A model generated the notes under the pieces. That model made no database searches, was not told where the DNA came from, and saw only the letters and a program-made list of their open reading frames with translations. The position numbers were made by a program, and so were the translations under genes. Of a stretch of 64,000 bases of DNA, positions 31,163 through 38,958 are shown piece by piece. This stretch comes from WHSW01 sp963828755 (GTDB lineage: Bacteria; Actinomycetota; Thermoleophilia; Solirubrobacterales; 70-9): NCBI GenBank assembly GCA_963828755.1, contig CAWHFY010000003.1, forward strand, positions 198,514-262,513, written 5' to 3'. Positions within the stretch are counted from its first letter, which is position 1, and every line of letters starts with the position of its first letter.

Positions 31163-31797
31163 GCGTCCCCTGCGTAGTCCAGGCTCCAGTCGGACTGGAT
31201 CGCGTTGCGGCCCTCGAACGACCAGCTCATCCCGTGCTCGGGGATCTCGACCTGGAGATGGTCCGCGACGCCGACGTACGCCGGCGAGCCCGGCACGGTC
31301 GAGAACAGCGAGTCGCGTAGGGTCGTCTTCGTACCGTCGTTGCCGGTGTACGGCCGCATGCGCGAGGAGAGGCGGCCACCACCGACCTCGAGCACACCCT
31401 CGCCGCCGCGGGTCTCGTGGGTGATCGGGGCGCGCTCGACGGAGACGACCTCGCCAATCAGCCCCGCGAGGTCGCCGAGCGGCCCGCCGAGGTCCCCGCA
31501 GAAGGCGGCGCGAATCGCCTCGAACTGCTCGTCGGTCGCGCGCTCGTCGATGTACATGACCACCCGCCAGCTGCCCGGCGTCAACACATTGCCCGGGATC
31601 TGGCAGACCTCGACGATCGAGAGCCCGCTGACGTCGACGCCGCCGATCGCTCCCGACTCGAAGTGGTAGGCGTTGCACGAGTCGCAGGTGCCGTGATCGG
31701 GGTCCTCACCGATCCAGCACGGGCAGAGCACCCCGCACGAGCACGCCTCCAACAGGGTTCCGGTCATTTGGTACCTGGGCGCGACGGCAGCGCTCAT
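31159..31797 (-). CDS. DUF1326 domain protein
   Basis: 212 residues. The signature is in the N-terminal part: G-T-L-L-E-A-C-S-C-G-V-L-C-P-C-W-I-G-E-D-P-D, then T-C-D-S-C-N-A-Y-H, a string of cysteines likely to bind metal. It also has the long I-P-G-N-V-L-T-P-G-S-W-R-V-V-M-Y segment of this family. Cytoplasmic by sequence. DUF1326 and DUF2182 are commonly adjacent, suggesting a joint function, perhaps in copper or another metal. ATG 31797 follows AAAGGAGC. Confidence 0.87.
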   Translation of the reverse strand: MSAAVAPRYQMTGTLLEACSCGVLCPCWIGEDPDHGTCDSCNAYHFESGAIGGVDVSGLSIVEVCQIPGNVLTPGSWRVVMYIDERATDEQFEAIRAAFCGDLGGPLGDLAGLIGEVVSVERAPITHETRGGEGVLEVGGGRLSSRMRPYTGNDGTKTTLRDSLFSTVPGSPAYVGVADHLQVEIPEHGMSWSFEGRNAIQSDWSLDYAGDA

Positions 31798-31833
31798 CGG
31801 CGCTCCTTTCGGTTGGTCACAACACCTCCCCAA

Positions 31834-32185
31834 GCTTCTCGGCTGGCCGGCGGGCGCTGTCGGTCACGACGTCGCTGTACTGCAGCCAGCCGCTCGGCGA
31901 CCTTGAATCTGAGGCTCGTCGGGAGGTTCGGGCCGCGCGGTGACTCCAGGGTCGAGAACCGGGCAAGCCTCGCCCGACCGCCGTGCGGCCGGGCCCGTCG
32001 GTACAACGTGCCCGCGGCGTCCGAGCCACGAAAGAAACCTCCGCCACGACCCTACGCCCGACTCGCGGCGCGGTCAAGGTCAGTGCTCCAGACGAACGCG
32101 TCGACCGTCGGCACCGAGGATGTTGCACTGCCCAAAACGAGCGGCAACCCCGGGAAGGAGCGGCGCGACGCCACCCGAGTTGCAA
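31834..32185. other. No supported gene
   Basis: Minus-strand frames here read P-N-L-P-T-S-L-R-F-K-V-A-E-R-L-A and, in another frame, Y-S-D-V-V-T-D-S-A-R-R-P-A-E-K-L-G. They might be a frameshifted small gene leading into the DUF1326 operon, but I recognise no family. Confidence 0.4.
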
Positions 32186-32971
32186 TCACAGCGTCTGGAC
32201 GAGACCGCCGTCGATCACGAAGTCCGACCCGGTCACGTTGCCGGCGCGGTCGCCGGCCAGCAGCACGACGAGGTCAGCGACCTCCCGAGGCTCGGTGAAG
32301 CGACCGGTCGCGGCCTGTTCGGCCTGCTGTTCCGCCACCTTCTTGGGGTCGCCCCCCTGGGCACCCGCGACAGTGGCAGCTACCCCGTGGTCGCCGAGCC
32401 AGAGTTCGGTCGAGACCGGCCCAGGACTGACTGTGTTGACGCGGATCCCGCGCGGACCGACCTCCTTCGACAGCGACTTGGAGAAGTTGGCCAGCGCGGC
32501 CTTCGCAGCGCTGTAGTCGATCACTGCCGGGTCCGGCAGAAACGCGTTCACCGAGCAGGTGTTGACGATCGTTCCTCGGCCCGCCTCGAGCATGCTCGGC
32601 AGGGCGGCGCGGGTCGTGCGAACGGCGGCCATGAACCCCAGGGTGAGCGATTGCAGCCACTGATCGTCGGTAACCGAAAGGAACCCGTCGAGTCGTGGCG
32701 TCACGGCGCCGACGTTGTTGACGAGCACATCGAGCGGGCCATCCTCGAGAGCCGCCGCGACGAGCTCGGCGGGACCATCGGCGGCTGATAGATCGACGGT
32801 CACCTGCCGGACCTGGCCCTGTTCGATCAGTTGGCCCAGCGCGTCGCTGACGCTACGCGAGCCGGCCACGACGCGCGCACCCTCGACCGCGAGCGCATTT
32901 GTGATCGCCAGACCGATGCCCTTGCTCGCCCCGGTGACGAGGGCTCGCTTGCCGGTCAGGCCGAGGTCCAT
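32186..32971 (-). CDS. SDR family NAD(P)-dependent oxidoreductase
   Basis: 261 residues, classical short-chain dehydrogenase. Cofactor loop T-G-A-S-K-G-I-G; N-N-V-G; catalytic N in I-V-N-T-C-S; Tyr-x-x-x-Lys as D-Y-S-A-A-K; then P-G-P-V-S-T-E and the C-terminal G-S-D-F-V-I-D-G-G. The Ser of the catalytic tetrad is in C-S-V-N-A-F. Ala-Gly-Ser-Arg after the second strand suggests NADP preference. Substrate unknown. ATG 32971 with TAGGCT 6 nt upstream, leaderless. Nothing is seen in 32984-33164. Confidence 0.92.
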   Translation of the reverse strand: MDLGLTGKRALVTGASKGIGLAITNALAVEGARVVAGSRSVSDALGQLIEQGQVRQVTVDLSAADGPAELVAAALEDGPLDVLVNNVGAVTPRLDGFLSVTDDQWLQSLTLGFMAAVRTTRAALPSMLEAGRGTIVNTCSVNAFLPDPAVIDYSAAKAALANFSKSLSKEVGPRGIRVNTVSPGPVSTELWLGDHGVAATVAGAQGGDPKKVAEQQAEQAATGRFTEPREVADLVVLLAGDRAGNVTGSDFVIDGGLVQTL

Positions 32972-32977
32972 GCGCCA

Positions 32978-32983
32978 AGCCTA
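32978..32983 (-). promoter_or_regulatory. -10 element (TAGGCT on minus strand)
   Basis: TAGGCT, 6 nt, then the ATG of the SDR gene. Confidence 0.45.
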
Positions 32984-33164
32984 AAGCCCGATTCATTTCG
33001 CGACTCGGCTCGGTCGTTCGACTGCCCGCGCCCATCTCAAGCCACTCCGTTCGCGCGTGCCCCGCTTCGCGCAAGGGCGACGTCGGCGCGTCAGGGTCTG
33101 AGGCCCCGCTCGGCGTCGCGCCATGTATGCCCCGGACCGGCGGTCGGTTTAGCCGCACGGCTGG

Positions 33165-33490
33165 CTACTGAACGCGCTCGTACGTCAGGATCGCGACGCC
33201 GTTGGCGGTTGTCTTCGAGTCGGCGAGCTCAAGCCGCTTTGGAGCATTTCCGTCCTTGAACAGGCGCGCACCCGTGCCCGCCACGACCGGGTAGATCTCC
33301 AGGCGCATCTCGTCGAGCAGATCCGCGTGCAGAAGCGCTTCGACGAGCGTGGGACTCCCGTGCACGCCGATGTTCTTGCCGGGCTGCTGCTTCAGCTCGG
33401 TGACCGCCTCGGCGAGGTCGCCGCTGATGAGGCTCGCGCTATCGGACGTTCCCCATGGCGCCGCCTTCGAGCGATCGGCCTCAGTGCTCT
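33165..33490 (-). pseudogene. Dihydrofolate-reductase-like (RibD C-domain) protein, N-terminus missing
   Basis: The minus-strand frame reads S-L-I-S-G-D-L-A-E-A-V-T-E-L-K-Q-Q-P-G-K-N-I, then H-G-S-P-T-L-V-E-A-L, V-V-A-G-T-G-A-R-L-F and G-V-A-I-L-T-Y. That is the second half of the RibD_C family, as in the intact gene at 51666-52205. The frame stays open to about 33490 but has no good start and no first half (the family's N-terminal R-K-L/V-D-G part). A truncated copy. Its only in-frame GTG (33365) would yield 66 residues. Confidence 0.65.
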
Positions 33491-33543
33491 GAGCGCCGCA
33501 GCTCGCATCGGAGGGGATAGGTTGGTTTCCCCGGTGAAGCTTC

Positions 33544-35229
33544 GTGACACGCGTGTTTCCATCGCTGAGGGCCTACCAGCGTGACTGGGCTCGCGGGGAC
33601 GTAGTCGCCGGGCTGACCGTCTGGGCCGTTCTCGTGCCCTCGGCTCTGGCTTACGCGACGATCGCCGGAGTTTCACCCGTCGTCGGTCTCTACGCGGTCC
33701 CGGCCGCGTTGGTTCTCTACGCGGCCCTCGGCAGTTCTCGCCAGCTGATCATCGGGCCATCCGCGGCCTCCGCGGCTCTTTCGGCCGCCATCGTCGGGAA
33801 CGCCGTCGCGGGTAACGGAGGCCAGTTCGTCGCGACGACGGCTGCCCTCGCCATCGTCGTTGGGCTCGCCGCGTTGGTCGCCGGTCTCCTGCGGCTCGGG
33901 TTCGTCGCGAACTTCATCTCCGAGCCCGTGCTCAAGGGTTTCATCGTCGGCCTGTCACTGACGGTCATCGCCGGACAGATACCGAAGCTGTTCGGAGTCG
34001 AGTCCGGCAGCGGCGACTTCTTCGAGAGGATCTGGGACTTCCTGATCAATATCGACGAGACGGACGGCCTCACGCTTCTAGTCGGCGTGGGCTCCCTCGC
34101 GGTGCTGCTCGGGCTTCGTCGAGTGGCGCCGGCCATCCCAGGGCCGCTGGTGGCCGTGGTCCTGGGGATCGGCGCGGTTGAGCTCTTCGACCTCGGCGCC
34201 CACGGGGTGGCGATCGTCGGTTCGATCGACCCCGGTCTGCCTTCGCCGGGTCTCCCCGACGTCAGCCTCGACCGCTTCGGGGCTCTGGCGGCTGCGGGCT
34301 TGGGAGTCACGCTCATTGCCTTTGCCGAGGGCCTCGGGACCGCGAAGATCTACGCCCAGCGGGAAGGGCAGGAGATCGACCCGAACCGGGAGCTGATCGG
34401 CCTCGGCGCAGCGAACCTCGGCGCCGGGATCTCCGGCGGCTTCGCCGTCAACGGGAGCCTCTCGAAGACGGCGGTGAACAGCACCGCCGGCGGGCGGACC
34501 CAGCTCGTCGGCCTGATCGTCGGCGGCCTGACGCTGCTCACCCTGCTACTTCTGACCGGCTATTTCGAGAGCCTGCCCGAGGCGACTTTGGCGGCGATCG
34601 TGATCGTCGCCCTTGTCGGCCTGATCGACGTCGCTGCGTTACGCGATTTCTACCGCGTCTACACCAGCAGGCTCGGGCGCGCGTACGGCTTCGCGACGCG
34701 GGCCGACTTCATTGCAGCGATCGCCGCGATGCTCGGGGTGATGATCCTGGGCACGCTCGCGGGACTGTTCGCTGGAGTGCTGATCTCGCTCCTGCTCCTC
34801 CTCTACCGTGCCTCGCGGCCGCCGGTAGCTGAGCTCGGCAGGGTTCCCGGGACCAGCGGTCACTTCTCGGATCTGGATCGACACCCGGAAAATCGGCGTG
34901 TCGAGGGCATCACGGTGTTGAGGATCGAGGGCGGGCTGTTCTTCGCCAATGCTGCCGCGATCGCCGCCGACATCCGAAGCGCGGCCCGCAGCGATGACGT
35001 TCACGCGATCGTCATCGACGCCGAGACGATGCCGTTCATCGACGTGACCGCCGCACAGGTACTCGACCAGGTGGCCCGAGAGGTGCGTGCCAAAGGCGTT
35101 CGACTGGTGATCGCCCGCGACGTCGGTCAGGTGCGTGACGTCCTCGATACCGCCCCGGGCGACTCGATCCTCGACTACGCGTATCCGACCGTCGACCAGG
35201 CTGTAACGCAACTCGTTGCACAGCGCTGA
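33544..35229 (+). CDS. SulP family anion permease with STAS domain
   Basis: 561 residues. About 20-420: 12-14 membrane segments of the SulP/SLC26 fold, starting D-V-V-A-G-L-T-V-W-A-V-L-V-P-S-A-L-A-Y-A, with I-I-G-P-S-A-A-S-A-A-L-S and the G-F-A-V-N-G-S-L-S-K-T-A-V-N loop. About 440-555: cytoplasmic STAS domain (V-L-R-I-E-G-G-L-F-F-A-N-A, D-A-E-T-M-P-F-I-D-V-T-A). Family members carry sulfate, bicarbonate or dicarboxylates; which one cannot be said. No carbonic anhydrase nearby. GTG 33544 or GTG 33553 are both possible starts. Confidence 0.92.
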   Translation: MTRVFPSLRAYQRDWARGDVVAGLTVWAVLVPSALAYATIAGVSPVVGLYAVPAALVLYAALGSSRQLIIGPSAASAALSAAIVGNAVAGNGGQFVATTAALAIVVGLAALVAGLLRLGFVANFISEPVLKGFIVGLSLTVIAGQIPKLFGVESGSGDFFERIWDFLINIDETDGLTLLVGVGSLAVLLGLRRVAPAIPGPLVAVVLGIGAVELFDLGAHGVAIVGSIDPGLPSPGLPDVSLDRFGALAAAGLGVTLIAFAEGLGTAKIYAQREGQEIDPNRELIGLGAANLGAGISGGFAVNGSLSKTAVNSTAGGRTQLVGLIVGGLTLLTLLLLTGYFESLPEATLAAIVIVALVGLIDVAALRDFYRVYTSRLGRAYGFATRADFIAAIAAMLGVMILGTLAGLFAGVLISLLLLLYRASRPPVAELGRVPGTSGHFSDLDRHPENRRVEGITVLRIEGGLFFANAAAIAADIRSAARSDDVHAIVIDAETMPFIDVTAAQVLDQVAREVRAKGVRLVIARDVGQVRDVLDTAPGDSILDYAYPTVDQAVTQLVAQR

Positions 35230-35322
35230 GTCGAGCCGCGCATGACCACGCGGTACTCAACGGTTCGAGCGCTGTCGAGCGAAAGCCGTAGGCCGTAGCG
35301 AGATCAGCGCTCGGCGAGCATT

Positions 35323-35386
35323 GGGCACTAAACCCGTCCCGGTGCCCAAATCGAGCGACATCGGCAGGCATCCACGGCTATCCGAC
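35323..35386 (+). repeat. Hairpin-containing block, copy 2
   Basis: Starts GGGCACTAAACCCG, then GGTGCCCAAATCGAGCGAC, and ends TATCCGAC. Same order and spacing to the tRNA 3' half as copy 1 at 16904-16967. Confidence 0.65.
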
Positions 35387-35465
35387 GCCCTTGGAGTAGC
35401 GGCTCCATGGGCGGTAATCCGCTTGATTAGAGCCATCAACGCGACTTTGAGCGGTGCGAAGGCGC

Positions 35466-35512
<47 letters not shown>

Positions 35513-35522
35513 TCTAAGAATG

Positions 35523-35545
35523 CCCCGCTCAACGCGGGGTTTTCT
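35523..35545 (+). terminator. Terminator after tRNA copy D
   Basis: CCCCGC and GCGGGG arms around TCAAC, then TTTTCTTG. It corresponds to the terminator after the intact tRNA and is better paired. Confidence 0.7.
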
Positions 35546-35661
35546 TGTTCTCCGGCTTGGAGCTCGCGGATCCGCAGCGACCTGATCCGCCCATCGGTGC
35601 CCATTGGAATGCCAAATTCCACCGTCGGCGCCTCGGCAACCGTCCTCGTGGCCTTGCTCAT
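35540..35661 (-). pseudogene. 5' remnant of a second UvrA-like gene
   Basis: The leader GGAGACACG and the first codons M-S-K-A at 35661 match the leader and start of the uvrA-like gene at 63683 over roughly 20 nt. After M-S-K-A the frame reads T-R-T-V-A-E-A-P-T-V-E-F-G and runs into the tRNA terminator, so no UvrA domain follows. Confidence 0.4.
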
Positions 35662-35773
35662 CGTGTCTCCATCCGTCAGGCGGGCCGCCTTCGCGGTCTC
35701 CGTATGCGTCGCCCGGCTCGATCCGAGCTTCGAGCATTACAGCGACTGCCGTCTGCGCTCAGCGCGAGTGCTC

Positions 35774-37003
35774 TCAGGCCGCCACCGCGCTGGGGCCGGC
35801 AACGACTCCCTCGTCGTGGAGGCGTCCGATCTCGGTTTCGCTGAGCGAGAGCAGCTCGGCCAGAATCTCGTCCGTGTGCTCCCCCAGCATCGGCGCCCGG
35901 GTGGCGGGGAGGCGTCCTTGCTCGGAGAAGTCGAGCGGCGAGCCAGCCATCAGATAGGTGCCGATCCCGGGTTGCTCGACCTCCCCGAACATCGGGTTTT
36001 CGGTTGAGCAGCGGGGGTCCTCGTCGACCAGTTGCATGAACGTCTGGTAGGGGCCCCAGCAGACTCCATGGCGGTCGAAGATCTCGCTGATCTCCTCGAG
36101 GGTGTGGCTGATCGTCCAGGGCTTCAGGATCGCGCCGAGCACCTCGCGAGCCGCGAAGCGATCGCCCTCCTTGGAGAGGTCCACGTCGAGCTGCTGCTCG
36201 ACCAGCTCAAAGGCGGCGTGCAGTCCGGTCGCCTCGACCAGCGCCTTCCACTGATGCGGAGTCAGCGCGACCACCATCACGCGCCTGTCGTCGGCGGTCA
36301 GGAAGTCGCGGCCGAAGGCGCCGTAGAGGTAGTTGCCCTCCTTCTGGCGCTCGCGGCGGCACAGCTGCGCCTCGGCGATCTTGCCGAGGTTGCCGACCAT
36401 CGCGAAGGCGACGTCGGAGAGGGCGACGGTGACCTGCTGTCCCTTCCCCGTGCGCCCGCGATGGCGCTCGGCCGCGAGCACGCCGGCGGCGGCAAGGGTG
36501 CCGGTGATCGCATCCCACGCGGGCAGTAGGTGATTGAAGGGGACACCCAGGTTGCGTGGGCCGGTCGCCCAAGGAAAGCCCGTCGCCGGGTTCACGGTGT
36601 AGTCGACGGCCGAGCTGCCGTCGTGGTTGCCGGTGATCGTGGCCATGATCAGGTCGCCGCGGTGTATGCGCAGCGCCTCGTAGGAGAGCCAGCCCCGGGC
36701 TGGGAAGTTGGTCAGCAAGATTCCGCTGTCCCGGCCGGGCTCGCAGATCAGCGCGGTCACCAGCTCCTTGCCGCGATCGGAGCGAAGGTCCACCTGGAAC
36801 GAGCGCTTGCCCTTGTTGAGACCGGTCCAGAAGAGGCTCGCGCCGTCCTCGGTGACCGGCCACCGGTTGCGGTCCAGCCCGCCGCCGATCTGGTCGAAGC
36901 GGATCACCTCGGCACCAAGCTGGGCCAGGGTCATGCCACCGAGCGGGGCGGCGACGTAGGCCGACCCCTCGATCACACGTAGGCCATCCAGGATTCCGGG
37001 CAT
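35774..37003 (-). CDS. mct: Mesaconyl-CoA C1-C4 CoA transferase-like (2-methylfumaryl-CoA isomerase)
   Basis: 409-residue family III (CaiB/BaiF) CoA transferase. It matches the remembered Chloroflexus Mct pattern closely: G-S-A-Y-V-A-A-P-L-G-G-M-T-L-A-Q-L-G near residue 13, G-G-G-L-D-x-x-R-W-P-V-T at 40, L-L-T-N-F-P-A-R-G-W-L-S-Y at 97, P-A-W-D-A-I-T-G with the probable catalytic Asp164, and N-Y-L-Y-G-A-F-G-R-D-F. In that pathway the enzyme moves CoA within mesaconate from C1 to C4. ATG 37003 follows GGAGAT. Its start is 11 nt after the stop of the hydratase gene, an operon. Formyl-CoA-transferase-like activity on another acid is the alternative. Confidence 0.85.
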   Translation of the reverse strand: MPGILDGLRVIEGSAYVAAPLGGMTLAQLGAEVIRFDQIGGGLDRNRWPVTEDGASLFWTGLNKGKRSFQVDLRSDRGKELVTALICEPGRDSGILLTNFPARGWLSYEALRIHRGDLIMATITGNHDGSSAVDYTVNPATGFPWATGPRNLGVPFNHLLPAWDAITGTLAAAGVLAAERHRGRTGKGQQVTVALSDVAFAMVGNLGKIAEAQLCRRERQKEGNYLYGAFGRDFLTADDRRVMVVALTPHQWKALVEATGLHAAFELVEQQLDVDLSKEGDRFAAREVLGAILKPWTISHTLEEISEIFDRHGVCWGPYQTFMQLVDEDPRCSTENPMFGEVEQPGIGTYLMAGSPLDFSEQGRLPATRAPMLGEHTDEILAELLSLSETEIGRLHDEGVVAGPSAVAA

Positions 37004-37014
37004 GGGATCTCCAA

Positions 37015-38031
37015 TCAGGCGAGGACGCCCACGAACGCCCACTCGAGCACCTGCTCGGGCGGTTCGCCGGTTCCTCGGTCGGCGTGAACAGTGGCGCGCA
37101 GGTCGGCGAGCGTCGCGTCGGAATGCTCCGTCCGCGACGTCGCCACCACGGCCACCTCGGTACTGAGGACGTCACCCTCGAAGACGGGCGCGGAATGCTC
37201 GCAGGAGCGCCAGGCGACGATCGTCGCCAGCGCCGGCAGCGCCAGGGCGGCGTGCGCCGCGGCGATCGAGATCGTCTGACCCCCGTAGACGAGGCGGCGC
37301 CCGTACTTCCCGGCGCCGCCGTCCCGGTGCGTCATCGCAAGGTTGAGCGTGAGCCGCGCGAGCTCGGGCGCGGTCGTCACGATTTCGCGGCCCTCCATCA
37401 CGTGGACCGTTCCGGGCACGAACGCCGCACCGGGCTCGGCGACGCGAGCGCGCATCGCTTCGTAGTTCCAGGACGGAATCGCCGCTCGCAGGCGCTCGGG
37501 ATCGAGCTGCTGGGAGATCTTGTCGAAGCCGTCGGCGTGACCGGTAGCGACGCTCGCGTCGCGCAGGGGAATCATCGGGCAGCGATAGAAGTCGAGGACG
37601 GGCTCGCCGCGCTGGTTCTGGGTCTGGATCCGCAGCACCGCCAGGCCCGAGGCGCTGCCGTCGGCCCGCGGCCGGTTCTGTTTCAGGGCGACGACCTCGG
37701 TCTGCGTGCGAAGGGTGTCGCCCCGAAAGACCTGGCGCAGCAGCACGAGGCCGCGATAGAAGAGGTTGCCGAGCACCCGCTGCGTCGGAACCGTGGACTG
37801 CCCGATCGCCACATCGCAGACCAGGTTCGGATGGATCAGCGTGCCCTCCGAGCCCGTCACCTCCCGGCTCAAGGCAGCGTCGAGCGGCAGCAGCATCCTG
37901 TCGCCGGTGATCGCCTGGTGGATCGCGGCATGGCCGGAGGTGAGCGTCATCGCGGGCGCGTCGAAGACCTGACCCCGCTCCAGATCCTCGAAGTAGGGAC
38001 CACCCACGGTGACCCTCCGGTTCGCTTCCAC
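37015..38031 (-). CDS. mch: Mesaconyl-CoA hydratase-like (MaoC-type double hotdog)
   Basis: 338 residues, two MaoC-like hotdog domains. N-terminal: Y-F-E-D-L-E-R-G-Q-V-F, L-T-S-G-H-A-A-I-H-Q-A-I-T-G-D-R, N-L-V-C-D-V-A-I-G-Q-S-T. C-terminal: T-L-N-L-A-M-T-H-R-D, G-R-R-L-V-Y-G-G-Q-T-I-S-I-A-A-A-H, with the G-G-x-T segment. The length (about 340) and the double domain fit mesaconyl-C1-CoA (2-methylfumaryl-CoA) hydratase rather than short single-domain enoyl hydratases. It interconverts beta-methylmalyl-CoA and mesaconyl-CoA. GTG 38031 has GGAGGAG upstream. It is divergent, 62 nt from the lyase gene, whose leader it nearly touches. Confidence 0.82.
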   Translation of the reverse strand: MEANRRVTVGGPYFEDLERGQVFDAPAMTLTSGHAAIHQAITGDRMLLPLDAALSREVTGSEGTLIHPNLVCDVAIGQSTVPTQRVLGNLFYRGLVLLRQVFRGDTLRTQTEVVALKQNRPRADGSASGLAVLRIQTQNQRGEPVLDFYRCPMIPLRDASVATGHADGFDKISQQLDPERLRAAIPSWNYEAMRARVAEPGAAFVPGTVHVMEGREIVTTAPELARLTLNLAMTHRDGGAGKYGRRLVYGGQTISIAAAHAALALPALATIVAWRSCEHSAPVFEGDVLSTEVAVVATSRTEHSDATLADLRATVHADRGTGEPPEQVLEWAFVGVLA

Positions 38032-38079
38032 GACGCCTCTCCTCCGCGGGTTTGAGGCACAGGAGAGTAGCTGAGCACG

Positions 38080-38085
38080 TATGCT
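38080..38085 (+). promoter_or_regulatory. -10 element (TATGCT) of the lyase gene
   Basis: TATGCT, 8 nt, then ATG 38094: leaderless. It lies in the 62-nt gap of the divergent pair. Confidence 0.45.
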
Positions 38086-38093
38086 CACGGCGG

Positions 38094-38958
38094 ATGAGGG
38101 CCCGGCGTTCCTGTCTTTCCGTGCCGGCTCGCCCGCGCCGGAAGCTCGAGAAGGCATCGGAGTTGGTGGCCGACGAGATCGTGGTGGATCTCGAGGACTC
38201 CGTGGCGGTGGAGCAGAAGGAGGAAGCGCGGGCGGCCGTGGCGGAAGCGCTGGCCGGCGCTCGATGGCGCTCGGCGACCGTGAGTGTGCGCGTCAACGGT
38301 ACGTCGACGCCCTGGTTCGAGGATGACGTTCGGGCGGTGGCCGGAGCAGGCCAGCGGCTCGACTCGGTGATAGTGCCCAAGGTCGAGAGCCCCGGTGACT
38401 TGCACTGGGCCGACGCTGCTTCTGGGCGAGGCCCGGACCGCCCAGCGCGAGCGGCCGATCGGCCTCCAGGCGTTGATCGAGTCGGCCAGCGGGCTGCGCG
38501 CCGTGAACGAGATCGCCGAGTCCTCGTCGCGCCTCGAGGCCCTGATCCTGGGCCCGGCGGACATGAGCGTCTCGCTCGGCTTCGTATCGCCGGAGGAGGG
38601 ACCGCACTGGGACTACGTGCGCGGCGCGGTGCTCGTCGCCGCCCGCGCCGCCGGCCTCCAGGCAATCGACGGCCCCTACCTCCAGATCTCAGACGCTGTA
38701 GGACTGCGTGCCTCCGCAGCGCGCGCGCGCGAGTTCGGCTTCGACGGAAAGTGGGCGCTTCATCCCGCGCAGATCGAGCCGCTCAACGAACTGTTCTCCC
38801 CCACCCCCGACGAGGCCGCGCGGGCTCGGGCGATCCTCGACGCGCTCGCGGGCGCGAGCGACGGCGCGATGCTGCTCGACGGGGAGATGATCGACGAGGC
38901 CAGCCGCGGAAGGGCCGAGGCGATCCTGGCTCGAGCCGTCGCCGCGCAGAGACCATGA
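38094..38958 (+). pseudogene. HpcH/HpaI-CitE family lyase (malyl/beta-methylmalyl-CoA lyase-like), one frameshift
   Basis: The first ~108 residues are in one frame (L-S-V-P-A-R-P-R-R-K-L-E-K-A, V-V-D-L-E-D-S-V-A with the metal-binding acidic pair, V-I-V-P-K-V-E-S). A one-base insertion near 38419 moves the rest to the next frame: P-I-G-L-Q-A-L-I-E-S-A-S-G-L, A-L-I-L-G-P-A-D-M-S-V-S-L-G (metal-binding Asp) and K-W-A-L-H-P-A-Q-I. Repaired length about 288. It would cleave or form malyl-type CoA esters with glyoxylate or pyruvate. ATG 38094 is preferred over ATG 38081. It ends in ATGA overlapping ppdK. Confidence 0.8.
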
